A DNA stretch of 43,021 nt from Didymodactylos carnosus (lineage: Eukaryota > Rotifera > Eurotatoria > Philodinida > Philodinidae). The stretch lies in NCBI GenBank assembly GCA_905250885.1, contig CAJNOQ010000703.1, positions 1 through 43,021 of the forward strand. Reading direction: 5' to 3'. A model generated the notes under the pieces. That model was not told the DNA's origin. It worked only from the letters and a program-made list of their open reading frames with translations, and did no database searches. Below are positions 37,245-43,021 of this stretch, piece by piece (the first letter of the stretch is position 1; each line of letters opens with the position of its first letter). The position numbers and the translations under genes are program-made.

Positions 37245-40200
37245 ATGTCGGAAACTGATATTGCTTCAGATGTCGTATCGGTGATCAATGAAAGTCAAGA
37301 TATTTTTAGGTCTGTGTTTTGATTGAATTTAGTCTTATTAAATATCAATGGTTTTGCTTTTTATTTAGTATGATCAACGACAGTTCATATCGTACAAAAC
37401 AATCAACAGGTCGTATTTTAAAAAAAGTTAATTCCAAAGGTCATTTTTTGTCAAATGTTCATCATTTAAAACTTTACATCTTTATCCATTGTAGGTGATG
37501 TGAGTGATTTAAATTCAATAAAAGAAAATAAAAAGCCATCAGTTGATATTGTAGCCACCGTAACATCGATAAAAGTAGTTATTTTGTTTTGTTAGTAATT
37601 TTTATATTTATATTAGTTTTTGTCGTTTTTTAGCAAGAAGAAGTTGTTCCAAATGAAACACAAAATTATTCCATCACACTGGGTAGTAATCACAGTAACA
37701 GTGCTCAATTGGATCCTGCTGTTAATGAAATTAATAGTTTGGCATCGATTAATGTGAGTAAACAAGAAAGTAAAATATGATTTAAAGCGTGTATATCTCT
37801 AAATTAAGATTCACCTAAGTGACGCTTTCAGCTTCCTAATATTAGTGGAAAACGTGGGATATCATCTTAGTTCCATTTGTATTTTGGGGTTTTTATAAAC
37901 TTGATCTGTGCAGATTTGAAAATACAATTATTACGAACAGCATAGATCTGTTCTAAACAAAAGAAACAAGTATCTGCTCAAAATAGAAAGAAGTTACAAC
38001 TCTGCGCATATTTCTATGGAAAAATAAGTGTGAAAGGCTTTCTTACAGTTATGTGTAGGATCTTTGAAAATACAGGTTGTTATCTTAACAGTTGTGTTTG
38101 CTTTTTCACATAGACAATAGACTAAAATGTCCTTGAGAATATAGGAGTTATTCAATATCTCTATTTATACTCGTTCTGATATAGCGTCGGATTTATAGAA
38201 CCATCAGGCCTTATGTAAAGAGCTTACGAAACCTAAAAATAGAGTGCAATGTAGATTATCAGTCTGTGAAAACACAACCCACTCAGAATCAATTAGGATG
38301 ACTTAGAAATTCTCGTATGCAGCGAAATAGAGACCTTCAGAGACTTTGAAAAGGTTTTTCAGTGATATGACTGAAAATACACTAATGAAAAAGCTCCCAT
38401 CAGCATTTTTTGAGCAATGAAGTATGTATAATAGACAAGAACAGGATTTTCTTGAAATTATGAAGTCATTTTAACTGATTTTGTAACAGAGTTGGGCAAG
38501 TCTCAGTGAAACTTGAAAAGAATTTGGAAAGAACACTTAGTAAAATTTTGTCAAGACAAAATGGCTGATAATTTAGATCATTTTTAATTCATTAATATTC
38601 TATGAAAATAGTCTACAAATTTGATTTTTGCATTTTTTGATGAAAAATGCTACAAGCTCGACTCAGAATATCCTATCTTGCATTGATTTATGACAGTACT
38701 ACACGTTAAGAATGGGCAGTGTGGATGATGCAAGAAAATTCCAGAAAACGAAATATTTCATATTTTATATTATGCTAAGATTTTATTCAACTAAACAAAT
38801 TTTGCCAGGGATTTACCGTATTCAATAGCCCATATTCTACTCATCATTGGCGTTCTTATCTGTGAGGAAATTAGTGAACAAAAAATAGTTTTAAGTATTC
38901 TAGACTTCTTCCTGATGGCGCAATTACATGTGATTGCTGCTTAGAAACTATAGCCAACAGCAAATCCAGGATACGTACGACTGTCACTTATAAGTTTTAT
39001 ACATCTTTTAAGATATTTTTCTCCTTATTAATAAGACTGGTTAGATACTCTTTGTAAAAGAATTCTGACTACTTGTACACATTAAACAGATTAGCTCGGC
39101 GTAATCGGACAAAAATACCATGTTTCGTTTGACTTCTGTTATAAAATTTGGAGTTTTCTAGATAGTGATAAACTAGTTGCCAATTTAATTTTAGTCCTAT
39201 ACAATTCAAAACAATCTAGTTCGACCACCGAATGCACAATCAACACTATTAGAGGATACTTTAGCAATAACCAAAAGTAATTTCAAAAACTTCAATTCAA
39301 TTTCATAGTATATCATCGAATACGGTCTACGTTTTTTAAGATCAGCCAAATTTAACACTATCGTCAGATTTGTCACCAAAAGACCAAAATGTGTTTGCAG
39401 TACCATTAGACAAAACAAGAAATGTAAATGAAGTAAGGAAACACAAACGTTGAGAAATCTTTTAGACACATAACCATACCTTTCCTATCATAGTTATTTT
39501 TGCTTTCAGGGAAATGAACAGACAACAACAAGAGAGTCAGCCAATTTCAATAATCCACAAGTACGTAATTTCAAAATATCATCGATTCTTCTGCTCTTCA
39601 TTATCGAAATATTTCAGCTTCAAGATTCAAATACGTCAACGTTGGATTCAGCTTCGATGAAAAGTATGTGTAGGAAAAAGGAAATAATAAGAATAATAAA
39701 TTGCAATAGAGGATTACGTCTTTTTCTGCTAACTTGTCGTTACAATTTCCATTCCAGTTCGTCATACTTTGTAGTGTGCTGACTTCTTGTCAGACATGAT
39801 TCTCAATAGATCTAGCCGAAATAGCGCGTAGATTTTTATCGTCAGTGATGTAATTACTAACTTAATTGCTTCGATTAATAGTTCGGAATCTATTTTGTTT
39901 CGAAAATTGCGAATGAGTAATATAATTTTATCTACTTAATACTACAAGCAAAAAACTACAACGAATGAAAAAAGAGAAAAAGAGAATTATAGATGTATAA
40001 CATGGTCACAGTGTCGCCATATTTTGACCGTGTTGTGCAATTTTCTTTCTATGCTTGTTTTACATATTTCTTACAAATACATTTTGCGTTTTCTTTTCTT
40101 GTCATATATGTGGCAGCTAGCCACTATGATGCCAATACAGGTACATATAAAGACTCGATTTGTCTCTCGACAAGAATCTTGTGAGATTTAAAAGAATTTT

Positions 40201-41989
40201 TATAAACATCTGTGTATAGTATTGAGCTATATTATATAACTTATATATAGTACGGAAATCGACAAAAATTGGTGATTTTATCGCCAACGAATCTTGCCAT
40301 TTCAGACAAGAATCTTTCATGAAAAAACATGAAAACTCAATAAAAAATTAAAAGAAGAATCTTGTCTGATCTATCAAGGTAAATTTATAGATTCTTGTGT
40401 GAAATGGCAAGAGACAAGAATCTTACAAGAAATAGGATGAGAAAGTTGACCAGTGTTGGAGCTGGAAAGACTAGCATACGCAAAAAACAGTTTTTCATAA
40501 AGGAATCGTGGTTTTGACATATTGATTAAAAGTATCATAAAAAGTTATTTTCTTATCAAGTGTACGATACACCATTTTGTACAGTTTTTTGTGTTTTTTG
40601 GATTTATCGGTATGTTGATTAGACACTTTGACTAGAGTACTTTCCAAGCGAATATTAATTTCAACTTGTTATGATCTATATCTATCATTCTCGTTAGTTT
40701 CATGAAGGCTCTTTTAAGGAAAAAAATTGTTCTGGTAGTCATTGCTCAGTAATGAATTACGAACATAAGAGCCTTCTTTAATTGTTATGAGGGTCAACAA
40801 AGTGGTCTCACGTATGACTGCATATCATTGCAAAGATTTCAATATTCATATTTGTGTCTTTCTATGCCCCCGTAACTTCGCATCATGAACAAAATTGTTT
40901 ATCAAAGTTCTTTATTTATGTTTAGATTTTCGTCTTTATTTATCGCCTTCCAATAGTTTATTGGATGTTACGACAGACGAAAACTTGAATATAACATTTC
41001 GCGATGTATGCGATAATTCTCCAAAAAAAGCTGATGATAATCAAGCAAATGATTCCTTAATACATAGTGCACAAAAACAGTATGTTATTTTTAAATATTT
41101 GATTGAAATAATTGTTGTGGAATTAGAACTTGCATTTCTTTAGATTACCAAGTGAAACGAGAACTGATTTTTCTGTAACATCTACAATTGAAGATGATCT
41201 CGTCATACCCAATTCTCAGCCCTTAAATGGAAAAAGTGATGAACAAAATGGTATAGCTCTCTAATGGAACATTGTAAAACAGAACTCAATACTGTTCTTT
41301 TTTTTAATGAGTAGAATTTCAAAATGGCGAACAGGACAATATGGAAACTGGAAATTCTCAGATATCATTTAATATAAATCGTATTGAGCAAACCGACATC
41401 ACAAGAAGTGTATCAAATTTGCCTACATCAGAGTTTGTATTTATTTGTGTACCGCCATCTATCTACTATTAGATCAGTTTGTTCTAATTTAGTACATCGA
41501 ACGATATTGTCTCTACAAAATCTCCTCTAGTGTCACCAACCAGAGATATTTCACATTGTGTTTCTAATAATAAAATTCTTGTAAGTATGTGAACGTACTA
41601 CACACACACTCAAGCGTAAACATTGTTTTTATTGTTAAGACACCTATTAACAAAGCATTATATTCGTTGAGTCAACCTGTCACATCAAAATTTGAAAATA
41701 TAGTTGCTAAACATTTAGAACAACAACTTTTGAAAAATAATCATGCTTTAGTATCTACAACACCTAATGTAATCAAAGAACAAATATCACCAATATATAC
41801 AACGGTATGTTACAGAAAAACTAACGTTACTCTTTCAGACTATTGTGAAAGAATTATGTGTGTTATATAATCATTTAGCATGAAGAAGAAGAACTTCATG
41901 TCAAAGAATCAATATCGAAAACAGTGCGAAAATATGTGTTAAAAACTGATAAAGATGGCCGAACAATATCACGAGATTTAGTCAGCGAA
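37245..41989 (+). CDS. Unrecognised 14-exon gene, low-complexity Ser/Asn/Thr-rich protein (3' end open)
   Basis: I do not recognise the product. Exons: 37245-37309, 37369-37409, 37495-37574, 37634-37753, 39195-39276, 39341-39432, 39510-39560, 39618-39663, 40926-41079, 41144-41250, 41315-41432, 41493-41580, 41640-41804, 41879-41989. These give 440 codons without a stop and with every phase matching, which random AT-rich sequence would not do easily. The protein begins MSETDIASDVVSVINES, is mostly polar and probably disordered, and ends with a charged stretch KTVRKYVLKTDKDGRT. No signal peptide or membrane segment is seen. A strong GTGAGT donor follows at 41990, so more exons are expected; unspliced it would stop at 42046. 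A retrotransposon fragment lies 0.5 kb beyond, so the 3' end may be lost or outside the window. An AG acceptor (TTTTTCTAG) abuts the ATG. Introns 4 and 8 are 1.4 and 1.3 kb. Confidence 0.7.
37754..39194 (+). other. Long intron 4 of the 14-exon gene
   Basis: 1,441 nt from GTGAGT to TTTTAG, against 59-90 nt for most neighbouring introns. I see no coding frame, terminal repeats or RNA gene in it. It is probably enlarged by decayed insertion. Confidence 0.55.
39664..40925 (+). other. Long intron 8 of the 14-exon gene with repeated CAAGAATCTT motif
   Basis: 1,262 nt from GTATGT to TTTAG. A cluster at about 40168-40425 repeats a CAAGAATCTT-like word six times on both strands. It includes an inverted pair: CTTGCCATTTCAGACAAGAA (from 40293) and, on the other strand, CTTGCCATTTCACACAAGAA (40391-40410). 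No coding potential is evident. Confidence 0.6.
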
Positions 41990-42046
41990 GTGAGTAAGAT
42001 TTGGGGATGTATTAAAATCCCATTTTTTGAACGGGTGAAAATTTAA

Positions 42047-42519
42047 AAAAATTTTCTCAGTTGGAGTACGAGAAATCCAGTTTTTTAATGCCGTTTGTGG
42101 TAAAAAAAGCAACATATTTTAGAAAGTTTACTAGGTAAACAATTATATTCAATCATTCCTTCTCGTTTGATGAGACTTAGAAAACTGTCATTGAACCTTA
42201 GTTTAAGCTTTTTATTTAAAGAAATCAAAAAAAAAGAAACAAGAAAAGAAGACCAAACAAGTGAAATCGTTGTCCTAAGGACTACATTGTATCTCCTGAG
42301 AGGAATCCTTAAACAGAACCTCTTCATAAAATAAAAATGGACGAAAAGAAAAGAAAAACGTTGGACTTAGAGAAAGAAGAAAAGAACATAAAGTGAGAGC
42401 AATAAAATAGATAAAGGAAACTGTGTCAATAGGAGAAAAGCACCTAATATTGGCGTTTTAGAAACAAGGGAGTGGATCAGTTAAATCTGCAAAAGTAAAA
42501 AAGTAGAGGACGTAGTCTG
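42047..42519. other. Spacer between the 14-exon gene and the retrotransposon fragment
   Basis: AT-rich, with no supportable exon. It may contain the 3' UTR of the minus-strand retrotransposon and intronic sequence of the plus-strand gene. I see no poly-A tail or target duplication that would mark the retrotransposon's 3' boundary. Confidence 0.5.
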
Positions 42520-43021
42520 TTAGAAACGCTTACTGGCAGTAATAAAATCACCCACAAACTGACGCACAGATATCAAGAGATCACTGGATAAATGTGTTCT
42601 AAGTAGAAGTGTATCAATATCTAAACTAAGACCTAGATTACCCAGCTGAACAGCCAGAATTGCTCGAGCTCGATCGTACTTTGAACATTCCAAGACATAG
42701 TGTTTTGGATTTTTAATAACCTTTATTGACGGAGACAGAAAAACAGCTATCGCAGAAATTTTTACAAACAAGTTTATGTTGTTTGAGATGGAAGTTAAGC
42801 GCGGAGAGATCCACTCTTAAGCGGCAAAATAGTGCATCAGCTCGACGACGTAATATACATGGTAATTTATTGGTAGGTGGAAGTACAATGTTTCTTAACT
42901 CTTTCCGAAATGTCTCAGGCTTTTGTCTAACACTTAGTTGCAGATGTGTTGAGATGAGATCAGACCATTCTCTAAGAGCAGTCGGGAAAAAGGACAACCG
43001 AAAAAAAGAACTTTTATCTGC
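42520..43021 (-). mobile_element. Non-LTR retrotransposon 3' end, frameshifted, running off the window
   Basis: The minus strand encodes the C-terminal tail of a LINE-type reverse transcriptase polyprotein. A motif RLSFFPTALREWSDL (family form FFPRTIRDWN.L) is followed by RRRADALFCRLRVDLSALNF, then a Cys/His knuckle of CDSC and HYVLEC, and an ending like that of many animal LINEs (DFITASKRF then stop). The segment before about 42715-42770 and the segment after it are in different frames, so at least one 1-nt indel splits the knuckle: the copy is inactive. The reverse transcriptase core would lie beyond 43021. It is opposite in strand to the 14-exon gene. Confidence 0.8.

Noticed and set aside
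1..43021. CRISPR arrays, bacterial operons, phage or viral modules
   Set aside because: No regularly spaced repeats and no prokaryotic or viral gene organisation; all recognised genes have eukaryotic introns.

Overview
The window is nuclear DNA of an invertebrate animal. It is strongly AT-rich, its genes are split by short GT-AG introns (mostly about 50-100 nt), and it encodes metazoan proteins: an innexin (protostome-type gap-junction protein), the large subunit of DNA primase, a ZAD/C2H2 zinc-finger protein and a TFIIA small-subunit relative. Compact introns, splice acceptors just before start codons (as expected with spliced-leader trans-splicing), a bacterial/plant-type dehydrogenase carrying local introns, and decayed DNA transposons together fit a rotifer, most likely a bdelloid. 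That assignment is inference; no rRNA or mitochondrial marker is present.

Layout: 1-5020 has no gene I can support, but holds a long hairpin (about 865-1125) and a TTAA-flanked transposon-like end (about 1300-1322). 5045-6608 (+) is a four-exon innexin gene. 8220-10020 (-) is a five-exon PRIM2 gene, convergent with the innexin, with all four iron-sulfur cysteines; its extreme N-terminus is unresolved. 10240-11132 is a TTAA-flanked element with terminal and internal inverted repeats. 12571-16316 (-) is a six-coding-exon ZAD plus C2H2 zinc-finger gene. 16317-29875 is about 13.5 kb without a supportable gene, full of homopolymer and CT/AG tracts, with a 160-bp piggyBac-like MITE at 27301-27460 and a dispersed repeat near 22800-22915 related to the 10.2-11.1 kb element.

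29876-34924 (-) is an eight-exon short-chain dehydrogenase of the bacterial YhdF/plant seed glucose-ribitol dehydrogenase type. Its first intron is 3.7 kb and carries a foldback element. 36328-36805 (+) is a TFIIA-gamma (GTF2A2) copy whose frame is interrupted by two stop codons. 37245-41989 (+) is a 14-exon open gene for a low-complexity protein I do not recognise. At the right edge (42520-43021, -) lies the 3' end of a frameshifted non-LTR retrotransposon.

The genes are unrelated housekeeping, signalling and accessory genes with no operon-like logic. The items most worth a second look are the putatively transferred dehydrogenase, the double-stop TFIIA-gamma copy, the TTAA elements, the unexplained 14-exon gene and the ZAD protein. 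Exon coordinates were worked out by hand from splice consensus and reading-frame continuity and were not checked with software or RNA data.
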